Below the pieces are notes generated by a model, which was given only the letters and a program-made list of their open reading frames with translations, searched no databases and was not told where the DNA came from. Of a stretch of 64,000 nt of DNA, positions 18,754-27,413 are shown piece after piece. The position numbers were made by a program, and so were the translations under genes. Source of the stretch: Sporosarcina globispora (lineage in GTDB: Bacteria > Bacillota > Bacilli > Bacillales > Cytobacillaceae); NCBI RefSeq assembly GCF_001274725.1, contig NZ_LGUF01000007.1:2899710-2963709 (forward strand). Direction: 5' to 3'. The stretch's first letter is position 1. Each line of letters starts with the position of its first letter.

Positions 18754-18767
18754 CGAACAAATGTTCT
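18754..18767. promoter_or_regulatory. LexA/DinR-like SOS box upstream of the methyltransferase
   Basis: CGAACAAATGTTCT matches the Bacillus DinR/LexA consensus CGAACRNRYGTTYC at 13 of 14 positions and is palindromic around AAAT. It lies 52 bases before the methyltransferase start, in the divergent space between vsr and that gene. TTGACA (18693) and TTGACT (18736) are -35-like and TATAAT (18723) is -10-like, but no pair has ideal spacing. Confidence 0.5.
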
Positions 18768-18819
18768 TGTATTAAAATATAGATAGAAAGACTACTTCTA
18801 ACAGAAGTGAGGTTTTAAG

Positions 18820-20532
18820 ATGGAGAAACTTAAAGTAATGGATCTTTTTGCAGGGGCAGGCGGTCTCAGCAGCGGCTTTGAACAGACCGGGAAATTCAAA
18901 GTGAAAGTCGCTGTCGAAATCAATGAGAACGCAAGAAAAACCTACGAAATGAACCATGAAGACGTCATTTTACATAAAGATATTACAAAGCTTAAATACG
19001 TAAATGACGAGGGAGAAACAATTGATGAATTCCGAGATATTGATGTAGTCATTGGCGGCCCTCCATGTCAGGGATTCTCCAATGCCAACCGCCAGCAGAA
19101 TACCCTTATCTCTTCGAATAATCAGCTTGTAAAAGAATATTTGCGTGCGATTGAAGAAATCCGCCCAAAAGCTTTCGTGATGGAAAACGTTAGAACGATG
19201 GAGTCTGAAAAGCATAAGTTTTTTCTGGATGAGAGTGACGAAGCTGAACTAGTTAAACTGGGAATCGAGCCTGCAGAAGAACATATCAAAATCGGCAGAA
19301 GCACTTCCTATTCTGATAAATTAACAGATTTCCTTCTGAATGCTTACGAACAACGCATAGATTTAACACCTTTCATGATAAATAAGGACTTAATGTCTAA
19401 ATTAACTACACTTCTAAAACATGCTAAAAAGCAATCAAACCAAGATTTGCTAAACTTCATACAGAAAGAAACAAACCAAAAATATTTTATAAAGACAGTA
19501 AACCAGCATTGGCTTGATCAGCACAGTGAATACTGGAACAGCTTGTATCAATTAGACTGGGCAGACCTAGGCGAAACATTGAAAAATTTAATGGTCGGAA
19601 ATGCTCAAGATAGCAGCTCTTTTAAAGAAAAACTCGAGAATATCATTGAAGCACAAAAAGTCATTTATAAGATTTCAGAAGTAATTGACAACAAAGTTAA
19701 ACTATTTGATATTCAGCTGAAACAGCATGATCTTGAAATCACTATTAAATCTTTTAATGTGTTTAATTACATTAAAAGAAAGCTAGCCGATCTAGGCTAC
19801 GTATTTAACGAAGACAAGTATATTTTTAATGCTGCTCAATATGGTGTTGCACAGGAAAGAAGAAGATTAATTCTTATGGGCATCAGAAAAGACTGTTTGA
19901 AAGCTGAAGCGGTAGTTTCTCCGGAGCCATTATTTCAAAGCAGAGACGAGTACAACAAAATCTATGATGCGATTGGTGACTTAGAGAACATTTCGCCGGA
20001 AGTTGACGTGAAAAAAGATGAAATATATAAGGAATCTCATCGCCAATTAATCGGCAGTTCATTAAATGCATACCTTAACAACAGTGAAAAAATCTATAAT
20101 CATGTAAGAACTGAAACTCGTGAGGTAGCTTTAAAAAGATTTCAGTCTCTAAAAGAAGGGCAAAACTTTCATGATTTGGATGAGTCTTTAAAAACTACCT
20201 ACACAGATCATAGCAGAACACAGAATACCATCTATAGAAGACTTGCTTATAATGAACCTTCTGATACAGTACTTAATGCAAGAAAATCGATGTGGGTGCA
20301 TCCTGCTAAAGACAGAGCTATAAGTATTAGGGAAGCTGCTAGGCTGCAATCTTTCCAGGATTCTTATAAATTTTTTGGGTCAAAGGACTCTCAGTATCAA
20401 CAAATAGGGAATGCTGTACCTCCGTTGCTTGCGAGAGCTGTTGCAGAGGGCTTGTTGGAGTTGATGGGAGAAAAAGCAAAAGTAAAAATTAAAGACATTT
20501 TATTCTCGAAAGATAAAGTAATTGTTTATTAA
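18820..20532 (+). CDS. DNA (cytosine-5-)-methyltransferase
   Basis: The 570-residue protein has the C5-methyltransferase motifs in order: DLFAGAGGLSSGF (motif I), GGPPCQGFS with catalytic C83 (IV), FVMENVRT (VI), AAQYGVAQERRRLI (VIII), and RLQSFQDSYKF with QIGNAVPPLLA (IX-X). The stretch between motifs VI and VIII (~residues 130-335) is unusually long and visibly more AT-rich than the flanks. The ATG has GAAGTGAGG upstream. It is the self-protection enzyme expected for the Z1/PD-(D/E)XK module to its left, and vsr would repair its deamination products. Recognition sequence cannot be deduced. A terminator follows. Confidence 0.93.
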   Translation: MEKLKVMDLFAGAGGLSSGFEQTGKFKVKVAVEINENARKTYEMNHEDVILHKDITKLKYVNDEGETIDEFRDIDVVIGGPPCQGFSNANRQQNTLISSNNQLVKEYLRAIEEIRPKAFVMENVRTMESEKHKFFLDESDEAELVKLGIEPAEEHIKIGRSTSYSDKLTDFLLNAYEQRIDLTPFMINKDLMSKLTTLLKHAKKQSNQDLLNFIQKETNQKYFIKTVNQHWLDQHSEYWNSLYQLDWADLGETLKNLMVGNAQDSSSFKEKLENIIEAQKVIYKISEVIDNKVKLFDIQLKQHDLEITIKSFNVFNYIKRKLADLGYVFNEDKYIFNAAQYGVAQERRRLILMGIRKDCLKAEAVVSPEPLFQSRDEYNKIYDAIGDLENISPEVDVKKDEIYKESHRQLIGSSLNAYLNNSEKIYNHVRTETREVALKRFQSLKEGQNFHDLDESLKTTYTDHSRTQNTIYRRLAYNEPSDTVLNARKSMWVHPAKDRAISIREAARLQSFQDSYKFFGSKDSQYQQIGNAVPPLLARAVAEGLLELMGEKAKVKIKDILFSKDKVIVY

Positions 20533-20567
20533 GTCAACTTAATTAAGCTGATTTAGTGTATTTTCTT

Positions 20568-20596
20568 AGCTGTGTCCTAATGGATGCAGTTTTTTT
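20568..20596 (+). terminator. Terminator after the cytosine methyltransferase
   Basis: An 8-10 bp stem with G-U pairs (core 20570-20577 with 20582-20589, loop TAAT) is followed by seven T. Confidence 0.75.
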
Positions 20597-20883
20597 AATA
20601 CAATTAAAATAAAAAAAGCTTCATGTATATTATACTTTGTAATAAGTTTTAAACTTAAAACATGAAGATATGATCAACTAGAATAAATTTTTAATGATCT
20701 CTTTAAAATATAATAATAGAAAAATCTCATTTTTAATAAAAAACTAGAACAAATATTTATTTTAAAAAACAAATAATTTTATCTGAAAGGAATTAATTTA
20801 CATATATATAATTATAAAATACTATAAAAATATAAAAAGTAATATTTTTACATAACTAAAATGATTAATGGGGGCTGGAAAGC
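20597..20883. repeat. AT-rich intergenic region with an inverted repeat
   Basis: This spacer is almost entirely A and T. It contains an inverted repeat, CTTCATGT (20619-20626) with ACATGAAG (20660-20667), enclosing a near-palindrome (AAGTTTTAAACTT). The repeat is preceded by seven A, so on the minus strand it resembles a terminator. No gene is visible. The promoter of the next operon must lie here, but the composition makes hexamers uninformative. Confidence 0.45.
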
Positions 20884-21114
20884 ATGAATAAAATAGAAAC
20901 TAAATTGCAAAAATTTGAACGTATAGCTGAAAGACGGACAAATGAGGCTATAAAAAAAGTGAGATTAATTAAGCACCTTGCTAACAGAAATAATTATGAC
21001 TTTAGTGATCGTCATGCTAGTAAAATTATTTCTGCACTAAAAAAAGAAGTAGATATGTTAGAAAGAGAGTTTAAAACAAACTCAAGTCAAGAGGAGATAG
21101 ATTTCAAATTTTAA
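20884..21114 (+). CDS. Small charged helical protein heading a four-gene operon
   Basis: The 76-residue protein is rich in Lys, Arg and Glu and is predicted helical throughout (KLQKFERIAERRTNEAIKKV; LKKEVDMLEREFK). I do not recognise a family. ATG 20884 is preceded by GGGGGCTGGAAAG. It ends 17 bases before the chosen start of a GHKL-type ATPase gene and is almost certainly co-transcribed with it. It could be a DNA-binding or coiled-coil accessory subunit; nothing in the sequence decides this. Confidence 0.65.
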   Translation: MNKIETKLQKFERIAERRTNEAIKKVRLIKHLANRNNYDFSDRHASKIISALKKEVDMLEREFKTNSSQEEIDFKF

Positions 21115-21131
21115 ATATGGGAGTGTGTAGG

Positions 21132-22925
21132 ATGGTAAGAGATATTGGTTGGGAGTTTCCCTCGACTAATGGAGGGAAAGAAGATGGATTAAATGATTCG
21201 GGAATATCTTATTTTCAGGCAAATCCTATTAAATCTCTAACTAGAGAGGTAATTCAAGATTCTTTAGATGCCAGAATTAGTGAAGATATAGCAGTAAATG
21301 TTCAATTTGAACTTCATTATTTGGATAAGGAAGCTATTCCAGGCATAAAGGATTTAATAATATTTTTTAATCAAGCAGCAAATTATTATAAGGAAGGTTC
21401 TACTGACACTTACGAGTTCTTTAAAAGTGGGCACGAGATTCTTAAAAAAGAAAAAATTCCGGTTTTTGCTATACGTGATAGAAATACTACTGGTCTAACA
21501 AGAGTTAATCAACAAAACAATAGTCACTTTCATAGATTAACAAAAACAACTGGTGACACAGCAAAAACAGGCACATCTAATGGTTCATTTGGAATAGGAA
21601 AACACGCTCCATTTGCTGCTTCATCATTACGAGCAATGTTTTATGGCACACTAAATAGAGAGGAAAAAAATAATACAGGGTTCCAAGGCGTAATTAAAAT
21701 AGCAAGCTTTGATCGCGGAGAAACTTTTCCAACACAGGGTACGGGTTTCTATGGTTATAAAGACGGATTTAAACCCTTAACTAACCTTTCAGAAATTGAT
21801 TCTTTTTTCAGACGTCAAGATGGGGATTTTGGAACTGATAAGTTTATTTTAGGATTTAATGGATCTACAGATTGGGAAAATATTGTAATAGAAGAGGTAG
21901 TTAATAGTTATATGTGTGCTATTTTAGATGGTTCTCTGGAAGTACAAGTCGGTAGCATATTGATTGATAAAAATTCTTTAGCATCCGTTATCGAAAAAAT
22001 TAAACAATTCAATCCAGAAAGTCTTTGTATTGAATATTACTTATCGCTAACATCTAACGATGCTATTGTTGAAGTGGGAAACTTTAAAACTGAAGATGGA
22101 CAGGTTGAAACTATGAAATTATATCTCCTATTAGGTGAAAATTTTCATAATAAAGTTTCATTAGTTCGTGGAACAGGAATGAAAATATATAATAAAGATC
22201 GCTTTAAAGCTCCCTTTAGATTCGCTGGCACATTAATAGTTGAAGGGGAAAATCTTAATAAAGTGTTTCGAAAAATGGAACCGCCTACACATGACGATTG
22301 GGAGCCTGAATTATACAAAAAGAATATAAAATATGCGAAAAAATTAAAAAAGGACTTATATAAATGGTTAAACGATATGGTTCGTAAGATTGCTCCTAAA
22401 TCTGAGCAAAATTCCTTTGAATTACCAGGATTAGAAAATATTTTACCTAGTTTGTCTCAAGATGAAAAATCTACCCAGGAGGTTGATTTAAATGTTCGGG
22501 ATGAAAAAATAAACTCTATTGTAATTGTGAACAACCCAATGAATTCACCAAAAAAAACAGTTAAGAGGACAAAAACAACTCCAAAAACGAAACGAAATCC
22601 AGAACCAAAAAAACCAAAAAGTAAAGAGACTAAAGTTAGGTTAAGATCAATGCGAGCATTTTGTTATGATCCTAACAAGGGTTTATATCGAGTAATTCTC
22701 AATCCCTCAACTTCCGGGACCATTTATTTAGAAGTCAATCTTGTGGGAGAAAGTGTTACTGAAAAAGCTATAATTCACGCTGCAAAAAACGATCAAAGTG
22801 GTGCTGCTATTACTATTGAAAAAAATATTTTGGGCCCAATTGAGGTAAGTAAATCAGCCACTTCAACCCTAACTTTATTGTTAGATAACTTAACTCGATA
22901 TTCTTTGGAGGTTAGTACAAAATGA
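21132..22925 (+). CDS. GHKL-type ATP-binding protein (second system)
   Basis: This ~597-residue ATPase-like protein differs from the GHKL protein at 11.2 kb. The N-box reads REVIQDSLDAR, with Asp (D43) where the Mg-binding Asn usually stands. Then come IRDRNTTGL (D-x-N/G-x-x-G-like) and the lid GSFGIGKHAPFAAS. A Lys/Pro/Thr-rich linker (around 22546-22635) separates a C-terminal beta-rich domain of ~90 residues. ATG 21132 is preferred to ATG 21117 because GGGAG at 21119-21123 gives an 8-base spacing. Its stop overlaps the next gene's ATG (ATGA). Co-translation implies a complex with the following two proteins. Function is inferred only as ATP-dependent switch or clamp. Confidence 0.75.
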   Translation: MVRDIGWEFPSTNGGKEDGLNDSGISYFQANPIKSLTREVIQDSLDARISEDIAVNVQFELHYLDKEAIPGIKDLIIFFNQAANYYKEGSTDTYEFFKSGHEILKKEKIPVFAIRDRNTTGLTRVNQQNNSHFHRLTKTTGDTAKTGTSNGSFGIGKHAPFAASSLRAMFYGTLNREEKNNTGFQGVIKIASFDRGETFPTQGTGFYGYKDGFKPLTNLSEIDSFFRRQDGDFGTDKFILGFNGSTDWENIVIEEVVNSYMCAILDGSLEVQVGSILIDKNSLASVIEKIKQFNPESLCIEYYLSLTSNDAIVEVGNFKTEDGQVETMKLYLLLGENFHNKVSLVRGTGMKIYNKDRFKAPFRFAGTLIVEGENLNKVFRKMEPPTHDDWEPELYKKNIKYAKKLKKDLYKWLNDMVRKIAPKSEQNSFELPGLENILPSLSQDEKSTQEVDLNVRDEKINSIVIVNNPMNSPKKTVKRTKTTPKTKRNPEPKKPKSKETKVRLRSMRAFCYDPNKGLYRVILNPSTSGTIYLEVNLVGESVTEKAIIHAAKNDQSGAAITIEKNILGPIEVSKSATSTLTLLLDNLTRYSLEVSTK

Positions 22926-23845
22926 AATTAAAATCCCGTAACTTTCCTCATCCCGTTTTAAATCCAGTTAATGACGATTTTAAATCTAGTTATTATTCTG
23001 CATTGATTACACAGTATGAAGAAAGTGCTAGTGATTTAGTTTTTCTAGTGGAATTTAAGCTTAACAATAGTACTTTAAGAAAATTGATTGAAGTTCACAA
23101 GGCTTACTATAATGTACACTTTGAATGCAATTCTACAATGAAGCGTATGTCATATTCTTTTTCTCAAATTGACGTAGCAGTGATTTCTAAAGGTGATTCA
23201 GAAATAATTTCACAAGTGAAGATAGGGATTCCCAAACAAATTTTAAATAAGAAAGTAGATGTAAACTTCTTTATTTTAGCGGATGACATTATTAAAGACT
23301 ATGAAAATGATGACGTGCACAGTGATTTTTCAGGTGTTTCTTTTAAAGTTCAAAAGGGTGATATTTTAGCCTTTGGAGTAACACAGACTATTCACCTGGA
23401 GAAAGAACCCATCGCGAGTGGTAATAGTATTTTTAAAATTGGTAAATCTACTTCGGGAGATCCGTCTATACCATTTAGTATAGACTTTAACGATAATCAA
23501 ATTGAAATAATTTTAACAGAAAATTCTTATAATAAAGTCGATGAATTAAGAAACTATGGTAGTGACTATAATAAAGTACTAGTTTCAATGTTGTATCTTC
23601 CAGCCTTAATAGATGTGTTATTTAATATCCATTCTATGAAAAACGACGAATATTCTATAGACGCATATGAAAGCTTTGATTGGTATCGAACACTTGAAAA
23701 GAAAATAGAAACTTTAGGATACGATATTAGAGATCTTAAAATAGAAGAAATAACCCCTATATCATATAGGATATTGAATTCTCTAGACGAAGAGCCTTGG
23801 CAGGCATTAGAAAATATAATTTTTAGAGAGGATAATGATGAGTAA
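22922..23845 (+). CDS. Unknown protein in GHKL/DUF6339-like operon
   Basis: The 307-residue protein opens with RNFPHPVLNPVNDDF, followed by alternating beta-strand sequence to about residue 200 (FLVEFKLNNS, FSGVSFKVQKGDILAFG) and a helical C-terminal third. I recognise no catalytic motif and cannot name the family. The FPHPVL opening recurs in my memory among proteins beside similar ATPases. It overlaps the GHKL gene by 4 bases and the next gene by 1 base, with GGAGG upstream, so the three are translationally coupled. A recognition or scaffold role is possible but unsupported. Confidence 0.7.
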   Translation: MKLKSRNFPHPVLNPVNDDFKSSYYSALITQYEESASDLVFLVEFKLNNSTLRKLIEVHKAYYNVHFECNSTMKRMSYSFSQIDVAVISKGDSEIISQVKIGIPKQILNKKVDVNFFILADDIIKDYENDDVHSDFSGVSFKVQKGDILAFGVTQTIHLEKEPIASGNSIFKIGKSTSGDPSIPFSIDFNDNQIEIILTENSYNKVDELRNYGSDYNKVLVSMLYLPALIDVLFNIHSMKNDEYSIDAYESFDWYRTLEKKIETLGYDIRDLKIEEITPISYRILNSLDEEPWQALENIIFREDNDE

Positions 23846-24609
23846 TGTCGGCTTACAAAATAATCAAATCAGCATCATTAGCAGAATTAAAAGAAAATAT
23901 TGAAGTCAATTTATCATTGTATAGTTCTGATAAAAATAAAGAAATTATAGATTTATTAAATACTGATGAAGCAGAACCGGATAATACTTTAATAGTTACA
24001 GATTTAAATCAAAAAAGCAAAGATGATTTACCAAATGCGATAAGATTGTATGAGAAGTTTAGTAATTTGCCTCTTTCACTTGCTTCTGATGAGAAATTTT
24101 GGGCTTTTTTAACACATACCAGTTTTTGGGGTTATATGCGCCAACGCTGGCCTATAGAAGAAGCCGAAGGAAATAGCATTGAGTTTATTAAGACTAGATA
24201 TTTCTTTAATACAAAAAATAAAACGTTCTACCGTAATGGTTTGTCTAGGTTATGGTGGTATGCATACTTAACATATGATTCCACTAAAGAGGACCCATAT
24301 TATTATACGCGATTAATGTTAAGCAATCAGGAGATCGCCAACTTGTTAATTGAAACCACCAATTTAGCCCGTAATCAAGTAGCTTTAAAAGCAATTTTAG
24401 AAATCATTATTAAAATTGACGAGTTAGAACAGAATAGTAATATTAATAGAATTAAAAATAAAAGAGAGTTTATACGAGGTCTAATTAAATATGTTAATTT
24501 AATAGGGGGTGTAACAGTGTGGGATATCTTGTCTGAATCAGAAGCATATGAGAAAGCATGGAAATATGTTGAGAAGCACACCAAGTTAGTTTTCCCAGCT
24601 CCAATATGA
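23845..24609 (+). CDS. DUF6339-like protein
   Basis: The 254-residue protein has a conserved-looking aromatic core: FWAFLTHTSFWGYMRQRWP, then NGLSRLWWYAYLTYD, then helical sequence to the end. This pattern resembles DUF6339, found near GHKL ATPase genes in defence loci; I give this from memory. No catalytic residues are identifiable. It begins one base inside the upstream stop (TAATG) and is the last gene before a strong terminator. It is probably an effector or accessory subunit of the operon; inference. Confidence 0.6.
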   Translation: MSAYKIIKSASLAELKENIEVNLSLYSSDKNKEIIDLLNTDEAEPDNTLIVTDLNQKSKDDLPNAIRLYEKFSNLPLSLASDEKFWAFLTHTSFWGYMRQRWPIEEAEGNSIEFIKTRYFFNTKNKTFYRNGLSRLWWYAYLTYDSTKEDPYYYTRLMLSNQEIANLLIETTNLARNQVALKAILEIIIKIDELEQNSNINRIKNKREFIRGLIKYVNLIGGVTVWDILSESEAYEKAWKYVEKHTKLVFPAPI

Positions 24610-24675
24610 CATTTTGCTGCTTAAAAAATGTAACCTTGTGATTCAAGAATAAAGTTGAAGTTTGAACAAATTTGG

Positions 24676-24711
24676 AAGAAGCTAATCTCTATAAGAGAGA
24701 GCTTCTTTTTT
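24676..24711 (+). terminator. Terminator after the DUF6339-like gene
   Basis: AAGAAGCT (24676-24683) pairs with AGCTTCTT (24700-24707), an inner TCTCT/AGAGA extends the stem, and six T follow. Confidence 0.85.
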
Positions 24712-24921
24712 AATCGAAAAATAAAGATAACAAGCACGTCTATCTTTTTAAGTGCAGCTTAATTATTCTTAGTGATATTGTCGATTTTTCCTGTATCTCA
24801 AGCTATTTAATTCAGAATAGGTTCTATAAAAAAATTTATCTATTCTGTAGGATAGCAAGTTTATTAATCGGGGCGATCCAACAAGTTTACATGAGATTTC
24901 AGTCTACTCATGATTAGATGT

Positions 24922-24930
24922 TGCTATAAT
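24922..24930 (+). promoter_or_regulatory. Extended -10 promoter for the first McrBC-like operon
   Basis: TGCTATAAT (TG-n-TATAAT) is an extended -10 element about 90 bases before the McrB-like start. No good -35 is seen, as is usual for this class. The rest of 24,712-25,019 shows no gene. Confidence 0.5.
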
Positions 24931-25019
24931 GGACAGTATAGCATAACAGAAAATGGTATAAGGAACCCTGCATAAGTATAAAACCTTTTAAAATATGTGT
25001 TTACAGAGGAGAAAGAACA

Positions 25020-27413
25020 ATGAGCAAAGAAAATACAATCTTAATTAAAATCGGAGTCTCATATAAAGAAGGAATGACACCTGAAGAATTGTACCATGCT
25101 ACTAGCGTTAGCTGGGTAATTAGTGAGAATAGACTCCGTTCTGGTGATTTGAAATACTATTGTGCGGTTTATAATAACGAAATTAAAGAGATTTATAATC
25201 TAAATGATTATGAAAAGGATAATCATCCTGATAATAAAGGCCGTTTTATTTTGTTTGGCGAAATAGCTGAAGAACCAATTCGGTCAAAACTTTTAGACCT
25301 TAATGTTCGAGATATACACAAAGGTTCAGGTAATCCAATTAAATATGTAAAAATGGAAGATTTATTATCAAAAGCTAATAACGATGTTCTGGGAGAAATA
25401 ATAACAGAGAAAACAGATAACTCAATGAAATTAATTTTTAAGTCCATAGCCAAAAAAACATCGGAAATTAGAACTTTAAGTACAAATAAGCCTAATTGGA
25501 TAAGAAATTCAAACGAAGAGGGGATCCTTGTTGAAACTGAAGCGTCTAGAGAGAAGTTTTCACAAGGTGAAAAACAAAAACCATATTCTACTATTACTTA
25601 TGATTTCCTGTTATCAGCATGGGAAGAATTTTTAAATGTTAGGACAGCTTCATCAAATGATTTTATTAAGACAAAAGGCAGGTCTCGGTTTATCATGTCA
25701 TTTTTTCATGAATTGCCTTTTGTTGATAAAGTAGTAAGTAACAACACACTGTATATCAAATTGAAAGAGTTTACTACTGATCAGCTACCTGAGGCAAGTT
25801 TGGAGCAGACATTGCAACTCTTAAACGACATAACAAATAAGGATATAGATCCTAAAGCAGTTTCTCAAATCTATAATGAAGACTCAATTAAAAGGTTAAA
25901 GCTCCGTGCACGTCAGGGGTTAAAATTACTGGGTTTCTTAAATGAGGAATATCAAGTACAAACAAATATATTAAAAGGGTATTCTGATGCTATTAATAAG
26001 ACTGAATATCTTTCAAAGTTAATATTGCAGCATCCATATTTTTTGATAATTTATCAGACTCTTTATCTATTAAGAGGGATAGATAAAACAGATAAGCTTT
26101 CATTACTTTCAGAAATTGGGATGATTATTGTTAGAAATTCAAAGGGCTCAAACTTAATGGAGCCATCTGTTTCTCAGTATAGGACAAGGAATATTCTTAA
26201 TTGGCTGAGAGAAACAGGTTTGGTGAATGAGGAGTGGGATGTGTTGGATGATAAATTAGATTCATACTATACCATAAATTCAACTCCTTCTTTGATAAGA
26301 GAAAATGAGTCTACAACATTCTCTTTAAATGAAATTGTAGAACACATAAATCAATACATAGCTAGCAAAGGCTTTTACTACCCAAAAGAAGAAGTCATCA
26401 ACCTATTCCTATCTCTAAAAACCAAACCTTTTGTAATCCTATCCGGTATTTCAGGAACCGGTAAAACTAAAATGGTTCAATGGTTTGCCGAGAGTCTGGG
26501 AGCCACTGAGAAAAATGGGCAGTTTACTTTGATCCCTGTTCGTCCTGATTGGAGTGACGGATCTGATTTATTGGGATATGTAGATATCAAAGGTGATTTT
26601 AAAGAAGGCTCTTTATCTAAAGCTATTAGAGTAGCAAATGAGCAACCAAATTTACCTTACTTTGTTCTTTTAGATGAGATGAACTTGGCGCGAGTTGAAT
26701 ATTACTTCAGTGATATTCTCAGTGTGATGGAGAGTAGAAGGTGGGAGGATGGGAAGGTTGTTTCTTCCACTTTATTATCAGAGGAGGTCGCAAAAGAAGA
26801 GGTCACACTTCCTAATAATCTTTATGTTATTGGAACCGTTAATATGGATGAAACGACGCACCCCTTTAGTAAGAAGGTTTTAGACCGTGCCAATACGATT
26901 GAGTTTAATCGAGTTGAATTAGATAATTTATCCTTTCTTCAAGACCTTAAGGAAGTAGATTCTTTAGTAATAGGACAAAGTCAGTTGGCCTCAAAATATT
27001 TGCATTTGAAGGATCTGTATAAAGTAGATACAGAGATTATCGATAAGGCTACAAGTGAGCTTGTAAGGATTAATAAGTCACTTCAACTTATTAATGCACA
27101 CATAGGCTACCGGGTTAGGGATGAGATTTGCTTCTACCTTGCTTATAACAAAGAAGGTGAGCTAATGACTTTTGAGGAAGCATTTGATCATTGTATCCTC
27201 CAGAAGATCCTCCCTCGTCTAACTGGAAGTGACTTAAGAATTGATCAGTTACTAAGGGAGTTATATCTAATGTTTACTAATACGGAGTATCAGGAGGACG
27301 AGGATACCCAGTTCGATGACCAGAGTGCTATTTATCCTAAGAGCGCTCGAAAAGTGATTGAGATGCTTAGGAGGTTACAAGCAGATGGCTTTACATCCTT
27401 CTGGATCTCGTGA
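25020..27413 (+). CDS. McrB-like AAA+ GTPase with N-terminal PUA/EVE-like reader
   Basis: The 797-residue protein has three parts. Residues ~1-125 (SWVISENRLRSGDLKYYCAV; GRFILFGEIA; GSGNPIKYVKMEDLL) resemble a PUA-like/EVE-like domain, a fold that reads modified bases in other defence proteins; this call is tentative. A helical middle follows. The C-terminal AAA+ domain is of McrB type: Walker A GISGTGKT at 476-483, PVRPDWSDGSDLLGY, Walker B FVLLDEMNLARVEYYFS, and IGTVNMDETTHPFSKKVLDRA (sensor/McrB N-x-x-D region). McrB oligomerises and uses GTP to drive its McrC nuclease. The gene overlaps its McrC partner by 29 bases. AGGAGAAAG precedes the ATG. Confidence 0.85.
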   Translation: MSKENTILIKIGVSYKEGMTPEELYHATSVSWVISENRLRSGDLKYYCAVYNNEIKEIYNLNDYEKDNHPDNKGRFILFGEIAEEPIRSKLLDLNVRDIHKGSGNPIKYVKMEDLLSKANNDVLGEIITEKTDNSMKLIFKSIAKKTSEIRTLSTNKPNWIRNSNEEGILVETEASREKFSQGEKQKPYSTITYDFLLSAWEEFLNVRTASSNDFIKTKGRSRFIMSFFHELPFVDKVVSNNTLYIKLKEFTTDQLPEASLEQTLQLLNDITNKDIDPKAVSQIYNEDSIKRLKLRARQGLKLLGFLNEEYQVQTNILKGYSDAINKTEYLSKLILQHPYFLIIYQTLYLLRGIDKTDKLSLLSEIGMIIVRNSKGSNLMEPSVSQYRTRNILNWLRETGLVNEEWDVLDDKLDSYYTINSTPSLIRENESTTFSLNEIVEHINQYIASKGFYYPKEEVINLFLSLKTKPFVILSGISGTGKTKMVQWFAESLGATEKNGQFTLIPVRPDWSDGSDLLGYVDIKGDFKEGSLSKAIRVANEQPNLPYFVLLDEMNLARVEYYFSDILSVMESRRWEDGKVVSSTLLSEEVAKEEVTLPNNLYVIGTVNMDETTHPFSKKVLDRANTIEFNRVELDNLSFLQDLKEVDSLVIGQSQLASKYLHLKDLYKVDTEIIDKATSELVRINKSLQLINAHIGYRVRDEICFYLAYNKEGELMTFEEAFDHCILQKILPRLTGSDLRIDQLLRELYLMFTNTEYQEDEDTQFDDQSAIYPKSARKVIEMLRRLQADGFTSFWIS

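Noticed and set aside
11196..24609. DISARM or BREX system
   Set aside because: No PglZ, BrxC, DrmA/DrmB or phospholipase D DrmC genes are present; the Z1/GHKL/AIPR set is a different type.
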